A stretch of 64,000 bases of DNA from Homoserinimonas aerilata (GCF_006716125.1 NZ_VFOM01000002.1:192174-256173); one strand, 5' to 3'; positions 54,850-64,000 are shown, counted from the stretch's first letter. The notes: generated by a model from the letters alone, not told the origin. Translations and numbers: made by a program.

Positions 54850-54860
54850 AAGGAGACACC

Positions 54861-56345
54861 GTGACCAACTTCACGACGACCCAGAGTGGGGCGCCTCTCG
54901 CGAGCGACGCACACTCGCTCACGACCGGCCCCGACGGCATCACCGCGCTTCACGACTTCGCGCTCGTTGAGAAGCTCGCCTCGTTCAACCGCGAGCGCGT
55001 GCCGGAGCGCAACCCGCACGCCAAGGGCGGCGGAGCGTTCGGTGAGTTCGAGGCGACCGAGGACATGTCGGCGTACACGCGCGCCGCAGTGTTCCAGCAG
55101 GGCGCCAAGAGCGAGATGCTTCTGCGTTTCTCGTCTGTCGCCGGCGAGCAGGGCTCACCCGACACCTGGCGCGATGTGCGCGGCTACGCGCTGCGTTTCT
55201 ACACGACCGAGGGCAACTACGACATCGTCGGCAACAACACTCCGGTGTTCTTCATCCGCGACGGCATCAAGTTCCCTGACTTCATCCACTCGCAGAAGCG
55301 CCTCGGCGGTTCGGCCCTGCGCGACGCCGACATGCAGTGGGACTTCTGGACTCTCTCGCCCGAGTCGGCCCACCAGGTCACCTACGTCATGGGTGACCGC
55401 GGTCTCTCCAAGTCGTGGCGCCACCTCAACGGCTACGGCTCGCACACCTACCAGTGGATCAACTCCGAGGGTGAGCGATTCTGGGTTCAGTACCACTTCA
55501 AGTCCCGCCAGGGCGTCGAGCTGATGGAGGCCGCCGAGGCCGAGAAGCTCGCCGGTTCCGACTCCGACTACTACCGTCGCGACCTGTACGAGGCCATCGA
55601 GCGCGGCGAGTTCCCCACCTGGGATGTGTTCGTGCAGATCATGCCGTACGAGGACGCGAAGACGTACCGCTTCAACCCCTTCGACATCACGAAGGTGTGG
55701 CCGCACGCCGACTACCCGCTGCAGAAGGTCGGGCACTACACGCTCAACCGCAACCCGCAGAACTTCTTCGCTGAGATCGAGCAGGCCGCGTTCTCGCCGT
55801 CGAACCTGGTTCCCGGCATCGGCATCAGCCCCGACAAGATGCTCATGGCTCGCGTGTTCTCGTACCCGGATGCCCAGCGCAACCGCATCGGCACCAACTA
55901 CAACGAGCTGCCGGTCAACCGTCCGCACGCGACGGAGGTGACCAACTACCAGCACGAGGGCCAGATGCGTTTCAATTACCCGGATGCTTCGGCTCGCGTC
56001 TACACCCCGAACTCGTTCGGTGGCCCCGCCGCCGACCCGGCCCGTGCATCCGAGGGTCGCTGGGAGAGCGACGGCGAGCTCGTGCGCGCCGCGCAGACCC
56101 TGCACTCGGAGGACGACGACTTCGGCCAGGCGGGCACCCTCTACCGTGAGGTGTTCACCGAGGAGTCGAAGGCGCGCTTCCTTCAGACGCTCGCCGGCCA
56201 GTACGGCGCCCTGACGGTCCCCGCGATCAAGGACCGCTTCATCTGGTACTGGACCTCCGTCGACTCGGGTCTCGGTGCGAAGCTCATTGAGGCCGTCAAG
56301 CACGGTGACATCGCGTCGGCCGACCCCGTGGGTGTCGGCGAGTAG
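54861..56345 (+). CDS. katA: monofunctional heme catalase
   Basis: 494-residue small-subunit catalase that breaks down hydrogen peroxide. Distal histidine H53 lies in [13 protein letters not shown], the family's HAKGx[20 protein letters not shown] contains the distal asparagine, and [14 protein letters not shown] the proximal tyrosine ligand of heme. Start is GTG after AGAAGGAG, 12 bases from the Fur-family gene, so the two are co-transcribed. A terminator follows. Confidence 0.96.
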   Translation: MTNFTTTQSGAPLASDAHSLTTGPDGITALHDFALVEKLASFNRERVPERNPHAKGGGAFGEFEATEDMSAYTRAAVFQQGAKSEMLLRFSSVAGEQGSPDTWRDVRGYALRFYTTEGNYDIVGNNTPVFFIRDGIKFPDFIHSQKRLGGSALRDADMQWDFWTLSPESAHQVTYVMGDRGLSKSWRHLNGYGSHTYQWINSEGERFWVQYHFKSRQGVELMEAAEAEKLAGSDSDYYRRDLYEAIERGEFPTWDVFVQIMPYEDAKTYRFNPFDITKVWPHADYPLQKVGHYTLNRNPQNFFAEIEQAAFSPSNLVPGIGISPDKMLMARVFSYPDAQRNRIGTNYNELPVNRPHATEVTNYQHEGQMRFNYPDASARVYTPNSFGGPAADPARASEGRWESDGELVRAAQTLHSEDDDFGQAGTLYREVFTEESKARFLQTLAGQYGALTVPAIKDRFIWYWTSVDSGLGAKLIEAVKHGDIASADPVGVGE

Positions 56346-56359
56346 CACCCCGCACGCAG

Positions 56360-56393
56360 AAGCGGCCGGCCCCCTCGGGGGTCGGCCGCTTTC
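56360..56393. terminator. intrinsic terminator after katA
   Basis: GCGGCCGGCCCC and GGGGTCGGCCGC (56362-56389) form a 12-13-bp stem with a tiny loop, flanked by AA and TTTCG. It sits 15 bases after the katA stop. Confidence 0.85.
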
Positions 56394-56403
56394 GCGTCTC
56401 CGC

Positions 56404-56464
56404 GTGCGAGTGGTCAAGTCTCGCCCTTCGTCCGCGGTCTTGGGGCGAGAAGTGACCTTTCACG
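56404..56464. repeat. family B inverted repeat, copy B3
   Basis: GTGCGAGTGGTCAAGTCTCG (left, from 56404) and GCGAGAAGTGACCTTTCAC (right, to 56463) pair with several mismatches. It follows the katA terminator and is the first of a side-by-side pair. Confidence 0.78.
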
Positions 56465-56484
56465 AGCTTTCACTTTTCGCTCAA

Positions 56485-56548
56485 GTGCGTGAGTGGTCAT
56501 CTCTCGCCCGAAGGAGAAGCCCTTGGGGTGAGAAGTGACCGATCGCGG
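56485..56548. repeat. family B inverted repeat, copy B4
   Basis: GTGAGTGGTCATCTCTCGCC and GGTGAGAAGTGACCGATCGC make the arms. It begins 20 bases after B3 and ends 26 bases before the stop of the converging VOC gene. Confidence 0.78.
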
Positions 56549-56573
56549 GTGCCGGCGCAGGGGTGGGTGCGGG

Positions 56574-57440
56574 TTACGCCGCAGCCGTCACCCGAATCAG
56601 GTTCGACCACGGGTCGTCGAAGGTGAGCACCTTGCCGTCGTTTGCCTGTTGGATGCCGCGGGCCGTCAGCCGTTCGGCGAGTGCGCCGATCTCATCCGTT
56701 GTGGGCACCTGGATGGCGACCTGACCGAGGCCTAGCGCGGGGGTGCGGGCGGGGGCGCCCGAGCTGTGCCACGTGTTCATGCCGACGTGGTGGTGGTAGC
56801 CGCCGGCGCTCACGAACAGCGCCTGGGTGCCGTATTCGATGGTCACCTCGAAGCCGACGGTGTCGACGTAGAACTGCTTCGCCGTCTGGATGTCTCCCAC
56901 CTTCAGGTGCACGTGGCCGATGCCGGTCTCGCCCACGGTGGGGGCGGCGAGTCCTGCCTCGGTGAGGTTCTCCTGCAGGAAGCGGTTCGGGTCGAGGTAG
57001 ACGGTGCCCATGTGCACGGAGCCGTTGTTCCACTCCCACAGGCTGCGGTCGGTGTCCCAGTACAGTTCGACGCCGTTGCCTTCGGGGTCGTCGAAGTAGA
57101 AGGCGTTGCTGACGAAGTGATCGGAGCTGCCGGTGAACTTGTTCGGGTAGAGCTTCGCGGTCGAGTAGACGGATGCGGCGAGGTCGCTCTTCTCGGCGAA
57201 CAGGAAGGCCGTGTGGAACAGCCCGGCGGCGGAATCGGGCGCGTGCTTCAGCTCGGGGGCGAGCTCGAGCACGAGCGAGGCGTTGCCGGTGCGGCCGAGG
57301 ATGGCGGTGTTGCCCTCCTGTGCGAGGAGGGTGAGGCCGACGCCGTCACGGTAGAAGGCGATCATCGTGTCGAGGTCGGCGACCTTGAGGGTGACCGCGC
57401 CCATGGCGGTGTCTGCGGCGAGAATGTCGAGTGTGCTCAT
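56574..57440 (-). CDS. VOC-family dioxygenase-like protein (CatE/YfiE type)
   Basis: 288 residues with two vicinal-oxygen-chelate modules (about 12-125 and 160-285). Metal-ligand candidates are GIGHVHLKV (histidine), HHHVGMNTW and the first-half LFHTAFLF. The overall pattern matches Bacillus CatE/YfiE, ring-cleaving catechol 2,3-dioxygenase relatives. If active it would detoxify a catechol or quinone. The inverted repeat directly before the ATG suggests repression by a MarR-type regulator, not present nearby. The ribosome site GAGAAGG lies 14 bases from the ATG, longer than usual, so the start is not certain. Confidence 0.87.
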   Translation of the reverse strand: MSTLDILAADTAMGAVTLKVADLDTMIAFYRDGVGLTLLAQEGNTAILGRTGNASLVLELAPELKHAPDSAAGLFHTAFLFAEKSDLAASVYSTAKLYPNKFTGSSDHFVSNAFYFDDPEGNGVELYWDTDRSLWEWNNGSVHMGTVYLDPNRFLQENLTEAGLAAPTVGETGIGHVHLKVGDIQTAKQFYVDTVGFEVTIEYGTQALFVSAGGYHHHVGMNTWHSSGAPARTPALGLGQVAIQVPTTDEIGALAERLTARGIQQANDGKVLTFDDPWSNLIRVTAAA

Positions 57441-57456
57441 GGTTGTAGCAACAACC
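57441..57456. promoter_or_regulatory. inverted repeat abutting the VOC start codon
   Basis: GGTTGT-AGCA-ACAACC, a perfect 6-bp inverted repeat, touches the ATG of the leftward VOC gene and lies between it and its ribosome site. It may be a MarR-type operator, or a leader hairpin that sets the ribosome spacing. Confidence 0.6.
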
Positions 57457-57484
57457 TTCTCTCTTCTCTATTCCCGATTCACGA

Positions 57485-57964
57485 TCAGGATGCCGGCAGA
57501 AGCGTCTTCGCGTAGCAGAAGCTGAATGGCGCGTCCACGTAGGCGCCGAAGTTGGGGATGCGGGAGTAGCCCTCACGCTCATAGAAGCGGATGGCCGCCT
57601 TCAGTCGGTCGCCCGTCTCGAGCACCAGCCGTGCGATGCCGAGCTCGAGCGCCGCCGCCTCCAGGGCGTGCAGTACGTCGGGCGCAACACCCGTGCCCCG
57701 CCGAGACGGAGTCACATACATGCGCTTCACCTCGGCGTCGCCGCCCTCAAGAATGCGCAGCCCACCGCATCCGGCCGGAATGCCGTCGTCGTAGGCGACC
57801 AGGAACAGGGCCGCATCGGCGGCGCTCAGCGGCTCGCCCGGCTCGGTCTCCTCGCCCCCGTAGGCGGCCGCGATCTCGGCCCGCTGCGCGGCGCGCAGCA
57901 TCGTGCTGTCGGCGTGGTCGTACGCCACGGACTTGATCTCGTGCTCGATCTCAGATGCGGTCAT
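57485..57964 (-). CDS. GNAT-family N-acetyltransferase
   Basis: 159 residues with a clear GNAT fold: AEVKRMYVTPSRRGTGVAPDVL (shown in part) carries the acetyl-CoA pyrophosphate loop R-R-G-T-G-V-A, and LVLETGDRLKAAIRFYEREGY the terminal strand and helix. Substrate unknown. Its ATG overlaps the purC stop by four bases (ATGA), so it is translated as the third gene of a purD-purC-GNAT operon, although no purine role is implied by the fold. Confidence 0.88.
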   Translation of the reverse strand: MTASEIEHEIKSVAYDHADSTMLRAAQRAEIAAAYGGEETEPGEPLSAADAALFLVAYDDGIPAGCGGLRILEGGDAEVKRMYVTPSRRGTGVAPDVLHALEAAALELGIARLVLETGDRLKAAIRFYEREGYSRIPNFGAYVDAPFSFCYAKTLLPAS

Positions 57965-58812
57965 GCGGATGCTCCCTGCTGCGCCGTGAGGCGCTCGATG
58001 AGTTCCCGATAGCGGGCGGCTGTGCGCTCCACGATCTCGTGCGGCAGCTGCGGGGGCACGCCGATGCCGTCCCAGTGGGCGCTCAGCCAGTCGCGCACGA
58101 TCTGCTTGTCGAAGCTGGCGGTGCGGTTGCCGGCGGCGTAGAGGGATGCGTCCCAGTAGCGGCTGCTGTCGCTGGTCAGGACCTCGTCGCCGAGGGTGAT
58201 GGTGCCGTCGACATCCGCCCCGAACTCGAACTTGGTGTCGGCGAGGATCACGCCGCGCTCCTCGGCGATGGCGGATGCCTGCGAGAAGACCCGCAGCGAG
58301 AGCTCGCGCAGGGCTGAGGCGGTGTCGGCGCCGACGAGTTCGACGGTGCGCTCGAAGCTGATGTTCTCGTCATGCTCGCCGAGCGGCGCCTTGTAGGCGG
58401 GCGTGTAGATGGGCTCGGGCAGGCGGTCACCGTCGGCGAGGCCGGCGGGGAGGGGCACGCCGCAGACGGACTGCGTGGCCTGATACTCCTTCCAGCCACT
58501 GCCGCTCAGGTAGCCGCGCACGACGCATTCGATCGGGAACATGTCGAGCGCCTTCACGAGCATGGCGCGGTCGGCGACCTCGGCGGGGACGCTCCCCTCC
58601 ACGAGATGGTTGGGAATATCGAGCCTGTCGAACCACCACAGGCTGAGCCGGGTCAGCAGCTCGCCCTTACCCGGGATGCCCGGCTCGAGCACGTGGTCGT
58701 AGGCGCTGACGCGGTCGCTGGCGACCACAAGCATCCGCCCCGGCTGGTCTGCAGAGGTGAAGAGATCGCGGACCTTGCCCGAGTACTCGTGCTGCCAGCC
58801 GACGAGATTCAC
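57961..58812 (-). CDS. purC: SAICAR synthase
   Basis: Phosphoribosylaminoimidazole-succinocarboxamide synthase, 283 residues, joining CAIR with aspartate. Family patterns are YSGKVRDLF with the ATP-loop lysine, [33 protein letters not shown] and the C-terminal SSRYWDAS. It overlaps purD by four bases on one side and the GNAT gene by four on the other, so all three are coupled. Confidence 0.96.
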   Translation of the reverse strand: MNLVGWQHEYSGKVRDLFTSADQPGRMLVVASDRVSAYDHVLEPGIPGKGELLTRLSLWWFDRLDIPNHLVEGSVPAEVADRAMLVKALDMFPIECVVRGYLSGSGWKEYQATQSVCGVPLPAGLADGDRLPEPIYTPAYKAPLGEHDENISFERTVELVGADTASALRELSLRVFSQASAIAEERGVILADTKFEFGADVDGTITLGDEVLTSDSSRYWDASLYAAGNRTASFDKQIVRDWLSAHWDGIGVPPQLPHEIVERTAARYRELIERLTAQQGASA

Positions 58813-60077
58813 GCGCTCGCCTCATCACTGACGCGCAGGGCGATGTCGCTGCGGAACTGGCCGCCCTCGAGCGTGATCGCGTCGAGCGCGCGGTAGGCAC
58901 GCGAGCGGGCTTCGGCGAAGTCGCCGCCCGTCGCGACGACGCTGAGCACGCGGCCGCCGGTCGACACGAAATCGTTGTGATCGGCGGATGCTGCGGTCGC
59001 CGCATGCGCGATGGTTACGCCCTCCACGGCGAGGGCCGCATCGATGCCCGTGATCGGCCGCCCGGTGATGGGCGTCTCGGGGTAGCCCTCGCTGGCGAGC
59101 ACGACCGTGACGGCGACATCGTCGGAGAACCGGGGGCGCGGCAGCGATGCGAGGCCGCCCGTCGCGGCGGCGAAGAGCAGCCCGCTGAGCGGGGTGACCA
59201 GACGCGGCAGCACCACCTGCGTCTCGGGGTCGCCGAAGCGCGCATTGAATTCGATGACCCGGATGCCGCGGTCGGTGATGATGAGGCCGCAGTAGAGCAG
59301 GCCGATGAATGGCGTCTGCTCCTCGGCGAGCCTGCGCACCGTGGGCACGGCGATCGTGTCGATGACCTCGTCGACGAAGGTGTCGGGCAGCCACGGCAGC
59401 GGCGAGTATGCGCCCATGCCGCCCGTGTTGGGGCCCTCGTCGTCGTCGCCGAGGCGCTTGTAGTCCTGCGCGGGGCTCAGGGGGAGCACATCATGGCCGT
59501 CGGAGAGCAGGAACAGCGACACCTCCTGGCCGTCGAGGAACTCCTCGATGAGCACGCTGCCCTGCGCCAGATAGTGGGTGGCGTGGGCGATCGCGGCGTC
59601 GCGGTCGGAGGTGACCAGCACGCCCTTGCCCGCTGCGAGACCGTCTGCCTTCACCACATGGGGGGCGCCGTAGGCATCCAGCGCCTCGATCGCCTCCTCG
59701 AGGGTGCCCGCGCGGGTGGCCCGGCCGGTCGGCACGCCCGCCGCCTCCATGATGCGCTTCGCGAAGGTCTTGCTGCCCTCGAGCTGGGCTGCCGCCTTGT
59801 CGGGGCCGAACACGGCGATGCCGGTGCGGCGCACGCGGTCGGCGACACCGGAGACCAGCGGCGCCTCCGGGCCGATGATGACCAGCTGGATGCTGTTGTC
59901 GACGGCGAAGTCGGCGACGATGCCCGGGTTCGTCGGGTCGAGGGCGATCACGGGAACGCTCGCCGCGATGCCGGCGTTGCCGGGGGCGGCGATGATCTCG
60001 TGGCCGGCATCCTCGGCGAGCAGCGCGGTGATGATGGCGTGCTCGCGGGCACCGGAACCGAGTACAAGGATTCTCAC
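58809..60077 (-). CDS. purD: phosphoribosylamine-glycine ligase
   Basis: GAR synthetase, 422 residues, ATP-grasp enzyme joining phosphoribosylamine and glycine. Hallmarks are [12 protein letters not shown] (3-14), [14 protein letters not shown] in the ATP-grasp domain, and the metal-site [11 protein letters not shown]. It is the first gene of the leftward purD-purC operon. It stands 40 bases from the small hypothetical gene upstream in the same direction. Confidence 0.96.
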   Translation of the reverse strand: MRILVLGSGAREHAIITALLAEDAGHEIIAAPGNAGIAASVPVIALDPTNPGIVADFAVDNSIQLVIIGPEAPLVSGVADRVRRTGIAVFGPDKAAAQLEGSKTFAKRIMEAAGVPTGRATRAGTLEEAIEALDAYGAPHVVKADGLAAGKGVLVTSDRDAAIAHATHYLAQGSVLIEEFLDGQEVSLFLLSDGHDVLPLSPAQDYKRLGDDDEGPNTGGMGAYSPLPWLPDTFVDEVIDTIAVPTVRRLAEEQTPFIGLLYCGLIITDRGIRVIEFNARFGDPETQVVLPRLVTPLSGLLFAAATGGLASLPRPRFSDDVAVTVVLASEGYPETPITGRPITGIDAALAVEGVTIAHAATAASADHNDFVSTGGRVLSVVATGGDFAEARSRAYRALDAITLEGGQFRSDIALRVSDEASA

Positions 60078-60117
60078 CCTGCCAGAGTAGCGGTCGCCGC
60101 TCAGTGTGCGAGCGGGC

Positions 60118-60399
60118 TCATTCCGCTCTCCACTCGGAGAGGAACTCGTCGACCGTCATCTCCTGCAGATCGCTCCGCACCTGTTCGAGCAGAAAATCCG
60201 GAGAACCGACATCCGCCGGTGTCCGCATCACCTCCGCGCCTGAGGGGATGCGCCGGATCACGAGGTCGACAGGTGGCAGCCCGTCTCCGAGTCCCGTCGC
60301 CGCGCCCAGGAGCGTCTTCGCCCAACTCCAGACCCTGCGAGAGAGGCTGCCCGCGCGGGGCAGCAGCTCGGCGGTCAGATGATCGGCGGCGGAATCCAT
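60118..60399 (-). CDS. hypothetical protein
   Basis: 93 residues, no recognised family. It begins [17 protein letters not shown] and contains a central basic helix and an acidic C-terminal part ([21 protein letters not shown]) likely to form an amphipathic helix. Codon use resembles that of neighbours, with GC-rich third positions. It is oriented with purD, 40 bases upstream, and may be its operon leader. Short length leaves some doubt. Confidence 0.6.
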   Translation of the reverse strand: MDSAADHLTAELLPRAGSLSRRVWSWAKTLLGAATGLGDGLPPVDLVIRRIPSGAEVMRTPADVGSPDFLLEQVRSDLQEMTVDEFLSEWRAE

Positions 60400-60487
60400 G
60401 CCTAGATTCTGGCAGAGGTGACACTCGTCACTCCCGGGCGGGCACGATCATCCGCCGCGTGCGTGGTGAGCTTGTTACCGTTGTTCC

Positions 60488-60862
60488 ATGGCCAAAGCGA
60501 GAATAGTGCCGCTCGTCGGCGAGGCGGCGGTGCGTCAGGCGCTCGCCGGATCGGACGACCGGATGATCGAGGCGACCGCCGTGCGCTACCTTCTGCAGAT
60601 GCTGGCGGATGCCGCGCCCGGCAACACCCTCGAGGTGAGAGTCCCGCCGCATGGTGCCGTGCAATGTGTCGAAGGCCCCGGCCACACGCGCGGCACCCCG
60701 CCGAATGTCATCGAGACGGATGCCGCGACCTGGCTGCAGCTCGCCACCGGTGCCCTCTCCTGGGCGGATGCCGTCTCTGCCGCCCGCGTGTCGGCATCCG
60801 GAACCCGCGCAGACCTCACAGGGCTGCTGCCCGTCGCGTGGCGGCGTGACGACCTCGTATAG
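60488..60862 (+). CDS. actinobacterial sterol carrier-like (SCP) family protein
   Basis: 124 residues resembling the bacterial SCP-orthologue domain kept next to purF in many actinobacteria (for instance the gene before purF in mycobacteria). Visible features are AVRYLLQMLADAAPGNTLEVRVPPHGAVQC and the C-terminal LATGALSWADAVSAARVSASG, both shown in part by their key residues here. The role is unknown; constant linkage to purF suggests a part in purine or nucleotide regulation, but the fold itself binds lipids. A purF-sized gap with repeats and one gene separates them here. Confidence 0.78.
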   Translation: MAKARIVPLVGEAAVRQALAGSDDRMIEATAVRYLLQMLADAAPGNTLEVRVPPHGAVQCVEGPGHTRGTPPNVIETDAATWLQLATGALSWADAVSAARVSASGTRADLTGLLPVAWRRDDLV

Positions 60863-60887
60863 CTCTGAGTGGTCGCTCGTGTCGTGT

Positions 60888-60946
60888 CGAGTGGTCATTA
60901 CTCGCCGTTCGAGGGGCATCTTCGGGCGAACGTTGACCTCTCGCGG
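60888..60946. repeat. family B inverted repeat, copy B5
   Basis: CGAGTGGTCATTACTCGCCG (left) and GGGCGAACGTTGACCTCTCG then CGG (right) form the arms. It begins 26 bases after the SCP-like gene; an extra half-site TGAGTGGTCGC lies at 60866-60876. Confidence 0.78.
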
Positions 60947-60967
60947 GGCTCGCGTCCTCAAGAGGCG

Positions 60968-61029
60968 CCGCGAGTGGTCAGAAAGTTGCCCAAGTTCGCG
61001 CCGGTGGGGCCAGTATTGACCTCTCGCGG
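60968..61029. repeat. family B inverted repeat, copy B6
   Basis: CCGCGAGTGGTCAGAAAGTT (left) and CAGTATTGACCTCTCGCGG (right) are the arms. Side by side with B5, 21 bases apart, inside the 264-base gap before the next gene. Confidence 0.78.
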
Positions 61030-61126
61030 ATCGGGATGGGCGGGCTCGCGTCGCGGAGCGGGTGCGGATGCCCGGGGTCGCCAAAGGGGGAGAATAACCC
61101 GAGCCCGAATGGGCGACAATGGAGGC

Positions 61127-61546
61127 ATGACTGAACAGCAGGACACGCCCGAGGGCCCGCACGAGGCTGACGGCGCCGCTGGGGAGCCCGTGGAGCCGCG
61201 GGTCGTCCGGGAGCAGGAGCGCGTGAGCATCCGCCGTGCCCCCAAGCTGCCCGTGTTCCTGGTGCTCGGCGCGGGCCTCGGCGCGATCGTCGCGTTCGTG
61301 CTCACCGCGGTCGGCGACCTCGACCGTCGGGTCGGATTCGGCGCGACCTTCGGCTACCTGGCCCTCTACGGCATCCCCGCCGGCATCGTGCTCGGCGCGA
61401 TCGTCGCCCTCGTGCTGGATCGTCGCTCGCGCAGGCGCGCAGCGGAGGTCACCGTCGAGCACGAGAGCATGCAGGAGCCGGACGAACAGCAGGAGCCGGA
61501 CACGCAACAGGAGCCGGACAAGCCCGGCGAGAGCCCCGCTAGCTGA
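61127..61546 (+). CDS. small two-helix membrane protein with acidic tails
   Basis: 139 residues. An acidic N-terminal segment (about 1-40), two helices (LPVFLVLGAGLGAIVAFVLT, about 44-63; GYLALYGIPAGIVLGAIVAL, about 79-98), a basic loop (DRRSRRR) and a C-terminal run of near repeats (EPDEQQ, EPDTQQ, EPDKPG). No recognised family; the two-helix core recurs in Microbacteriaceae near purF. Start ATG follows GGAGG. Its end overlaps the converging purF gene by eight bases. Confidence 0.75.
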   Translation: MTEQQDTPEGPHEADGAAGEPVEPRVVREQERVSIRRAPKLPVFLVLGAGLGAIVAFVLTAVGDLDRRVGFGATFGYLALYGIPAGIVLGAIVALVLDRRSRRRAAEVTVEHESMQEPDEQQEPDTQQEPDKPGESPAS

Positions 61547-62996
61547 GCTGGTTCTGCTCGACCCAGCGCAGGTACTCCTCGCTGACGTTGCCGGTGACGT
61601 AGTCGCCCGTGAAGCAGCTCATCTCGAGTGACTGCACCGAGGATCCCTCCAGGATGGCCGACTGCATGTCGGCGACCTCCTGGTAGATGAGGTGGTCGGC
61701 GCCGAGCTCCGTGGTGATCTCGGGGATCTTGCGGCCGTGCGCCACGAGCTCCTGCCGCGAGGGCATGTTGATGCCGTACACGTGCGGGTAGCGCACGGGC
61801 GGCGCAGCCGAGGTGAAGGTGACCTTGTTGGCGCCCGCCTGACGGGCCATCTCGACGATCTCCTTCGAGGTGGTGCCGCGCACGATCGAGTCGTCGACGA
61901 TGAGGATGTTCTTGCCTTTGAATTCGCTGCCCATCGCGTTCAGCTTCTGCTTGACGCTGCGCTTGCGCTCCGCCTGGCCGGGCATGATGAAGGTGCGGCC
62001 GACGTAGCGGTTCTTGTAGAAGCCTTCGCGGTATTCGACGCCGAGCTTCTGGGCGACCTGCATGGCGGCGGGGCGGGACGAGTCGGGGATGGGCATGACC
62101 ACGTCGATGTCGCCGAGCGGCGTGTGCTTGGCGATGGTGTCGGCGAGGCGGTTGCCGAGGCGCAGGCGTGCCTCATAGACGGAGATGCCGTTCATGATGG
62201 AGTCGGGCCGGGCCAGGTACACGTACTCGAACGAGCAGGGGATGAGCACCGGGTTGGCGGCGCACTGGCGAGACACCATCTCACCGTTCTTGGCGATGAA
62301 CACGGCCTCGCCCGGAGCGATGTCGCGCACCATCTCGTATCCGCCGCTCTCCAGGACGAGAGATTCGGATGCGACCACCCACTCGTCGCCGACCAGCCCG
62401 CTCGTGCGACGCCCGAGTACGAGCGGCCGGATGCCGAACGGGTCACGGAACGCGAGAAGGCCGTGCCCGGCGATGAGCGCGATCGCCGCATAGGAGCCCT
62501 CGACCCGCTCATGCACGCGGCTGACGGCGGCGAAGATCTGCTCGGGGTCGAGGTCGGTGCCGCTGACCTGCTCCTGCAGCTCGTTGGCGAGCACATTGAC
62601 GAGCAGTTCCGTGTCGGAGTGAGTGTTGAGGTGCCGCCGGTCGATGCGGAACAGCTCGTCGGTGAGCTCGCGGGTGTTGGTGAGGTTGCCGTTGTGTACG
62701 AGCATGATGCCGTACGGCGCATTCACGTAGAACGGCTGCGACTCCTCCTCGTTCTCGGCGGTGCCCTTGGTGGCGTAGCGCACATGCCCGAGGCCCATCG
62801 TGCCGGGCAGCGCGCGCATGTCGCGCGTGCGGAACGCCTCCCGCACCTGGCCTTTGGCCTTGTGGAAGTGGAAGGTCGAGCCCTCGGCGGTGGCGATGCC
62901 CGTCGAGTCCTGGCCGCGATGCTGCAGCAGGAGGAGGGCGTTGTAGACGAGTTGGTTGGCAGGCTCCGATGAGACGATGCCGACGATGCCGCACAT
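61539..62996 (-). CDS. purF: amidophosphoribosyltransferase
   Basis: First committed enzyme of purine synthesis, making phosphoribosylamine from PRPP and glutamine. 485 residues. MCGIVGIVS exposes nucleophile C2 after methionine removal and fixes the start; 13 upstream in-frame codons are rejected. LLLLQHRGQDSTGIA follows, and the PRPP motif is ILIVDDSIVRGTTS. It is divergent from purM across 92 bases, where the common arrangement is purF-purM in tandem. Confidence 0.96.
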   Translation of the reverse strand: MCGIVGIVSSEPANQLVYNALLLLQHRGQDSTGIATAEGSTFHFHKAKGQVREAFRTRDMRALPGTMGLGHVRYATKGTAENEEESQPFYVNAPYGIMLVHNGNLTNTRELTDELFRIDRRHLNTHSDTELLVNVLANELQEQVSGTDLDPEQIFAAVSRVHERVEGSYAAIALIAGHGLLAFRDPFGIRPLVLGRRTSGLVGDEWVVASESLVLESGGYEMVRDIAPGEAVFIAKNGEMVSRQCAANPVLIPCSFEYVYLARPDSIMNGISVYEARLRLGNRLADTIAKHTPLGDIDVVMPIPDSSRPAAMQVAQKLGVEYREGFYKNRYVGRTFIMPGQAERKRSVKQKLNAMGSEFKGKNILIVDDSIVRGTTSKEIVEMARQAGANKVTFTSAAPPVRYPHVYGINMPSRQELVAHGRKIPEITTELGADHLIYQEVADMQSAILEGSSVQSLEMSCFTGDYVTGNVSEEYLRWVEQNQLS

Positions 62997-63088
62997 TCGG
63001 TGCAGACTCCAGACCGTAGAGTGATTGTTGACCATAGTCTTTCACGCCGGGCAACCCCCGGCGAACTCCCCAGAAGAGGATCACGCCG
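62997..63088. promoter_or_regulatory. purF-purM divergent promoter region
   Basis: The 92-base gap between divergent purF and purM contains TTGACCATAGTC (63028-63039) and a hairpin CGCCGGG-CAAC-CCCCGGCG (63045-63063) just before the purM ribosome site AGAAGAGGA. No PurR-type box is evident; promoter assignment is uncertain. Confidence 0.45.
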
Positions 63089-64000
63089 ATGGCTGACAGC
63101 TACGCCCGCGCCGGTGTCGACACGGCGGCAGGAGACCTCGCCGTCGAACTCATGAAGAAGGCCGTCACCCGCACGCACGGCCCGCAGGTTTTGGGCGGAT
63201 TCGGTGGCTTCGCCGGTCTCTTCGACGTGTCGTTCCTGACCGCGTTCAAGCGCCCGCTGCTGGCGACGTCGACGGATGGCGTGGGCACGAAGGTCGCCAT
63301 CGCGCAGGCCATCGACAAGCACGACACCATCGGCCAGGATCTCGTCGGCATGGTCGTCGACGACATCATCGTGGTCGGTGCCGCACCCCTGTTCATGACC
63401 GACTACATCGCCTGCGGCAAGGTGTTCCCGAACCGCATCGCCGACATCGTCGCCGGCATCGCGAACGCCTGCGCCGAGACGGGCACAGCGCTGGTCGGGG
63501 GCGAGACGGCGGAACACCCCGGCCTGCTCGGCGTCGACGACTACGACGTTGCCGGTGCCGCGGTCGGCGCGGTCGAGGCGGATGCCCTGCTCGGCCCGGA
63601 TCGCGTGACGAACGGCGACGTCGTCATCGCGATGCGATCATCCGGTGTGCACAGCAACGGCTTCTCGCTCGTGCGTCACATCCTGGCGGGCGCGGGCGTC
63701 GGCTTCACCGATCATTCGGATGCTCTGGGCGGCACGGTCGGCGAGGTGCTGCTCGAGCCGACCCGCCTCTACGCGGGGCCGCTCGTGCGACTGCTCGACG
63801 CGCATCCGGGGGCCGTCCATGCGCTCAGCCATGTCACCGGCGGGGGCATCGCCGCGAACTTGGCGCGCGTTCTGCCGCGCGGCTCCTGGGCCGAGGTGGA
63901 GCGTTCGACGTGGGCGCCGCACGACGTGTTCCGCGTGCTCGCCGACATGGGCGGCATCGACCTGGCCGACACAGAAGGAACGTGGAACCTGGGCGTCGGA
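63089..64000 (+). CDS. purM: phosphoribosylformylglycinamidine cyclo-ligase, cut by window end
   Basis: AIR synthetase; 304 codons are inside the window and the gene runs off the right edge. It begins MADSYARAGVDTAAGD, shows the ATP-site LLATSTDGVGTKVAIAQ and DLVGMVVDDIIVVGA, then GTALVGGETAEHPGL and MRSSGVHSNGFSLVR, all PurM hallmarks. It closes FGAM to AIR. Ribosome site AGAAGAGGA precedes the ATG by eight bases. Divergent from purF. Confidence 0.95.
   Translation, partial: MADSYARAGVDTAAGDLAVELMKKAVTRTHGPQVLGGFGGFAGLFDVSFLTAFKRPLLATSTDGVGTKVAIAQAIDKHDTIGQDLVGMVVDDIIVVGAAPLFMTDYIACGKVFPNRIADIVAGIANACAETGTALVGGETAEHPGLLGVDDYDVAGAAVGAVEADALLGPDRVTNGDVVIAMRSSGVHSNGFSLVRHILAGAGVGFTDHSDALGGTVGEVLLEPTRLYAGPLVRLLDAHPGAVHALSHVTGGGIAANLARVLPRGSWAEVERSTWAPHDVFRVLADMGGIDLADTEGTWNLGVG

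Overview
The window is high-GC DNA from an actinobacterium. Gene content (actinobacterial SCP-like gene beside purF, septum-formation-like protein, NarL-type sensor/regulator pairs, MDMPI-type protein, separate purS/purQ/purL) and the striking abundance of the hexamer GGATGC/GCATCC point to the family Microbacteriaceae; that placement is inference, as no rRNA gene is present. Coding density is high. I see no tRNA, rRNA, CRISPR array, transposase, prophage or conjugation gene, so this looks like ordinary chromosome with catabolic and regulatory islets between housekeeping genes.

Layout. 0.06-8.8 kb (mostly minus strand): threonine aldolase, an ABC-2 exporter with an adjacent NarL-type two-component system, an alpha/beta hydrolase, a GntR regulator and acetyl-CoA synthetase. 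9-14.5 kb: an APC permease plus two DszC/SfnB-like acyl-CoA-dehydrogenase-fold flavoproteins, divergent from a DszA/NtaA-like monooxygenase, probably for an organosulfur or related heteroatom compound. 14.5-22 kb: a repeat-filled gap, PadR regulator, AEC carrier, a second two-component system, SHOCT membrane protein, exonuclease III, pyrE and a septum-formation-like protein. 22-30.4 kb: HAD phosphatase, argG, then a divergent catabolic unit: SDR and isocitrate-lyase-superfamily enzyme leftward, GntR/FCD regulator and three-gene TRAP transporter rightward, with two TTGTATACAA-type operators between. 30.4-41.3 kb: SpoU methyltransferase, DAO-family oxidase, SorC-type regulator, glpD-glpK, a hydrolase fused to a membrane domain, class II amidotransferase and purA.

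41.3-64 kb: the de novo purine genes are dispersed. purL, purQ-purS, purC-purD, purF and the truncated purM are separated by accessory genes: GNAT, chorismate mutase, an ArsR/SRPBCC pair, a phosphonatase-like HAD with an HpnZ-like dehydrogenase, MscS, a Fur-family regulator with catalase, and a VOC dioxygenase-like gene.

The least ordinary content is between genes. At least six sequence families of 55-70 bp inverted repeats occur, two of them repeated (about eight and six copies, several as side-by-side pairs). Most lie just 3' of a stop codon, including arms of 28 and 32 bp that pair perfectly. One family has expanded into an exact 37-bp tandem array. These may be REP-like elements, a class of terminator without a U-tract, or both. 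The enrichment of GGATGC, apparently against normal codon choice, is a second genome-scale signal.
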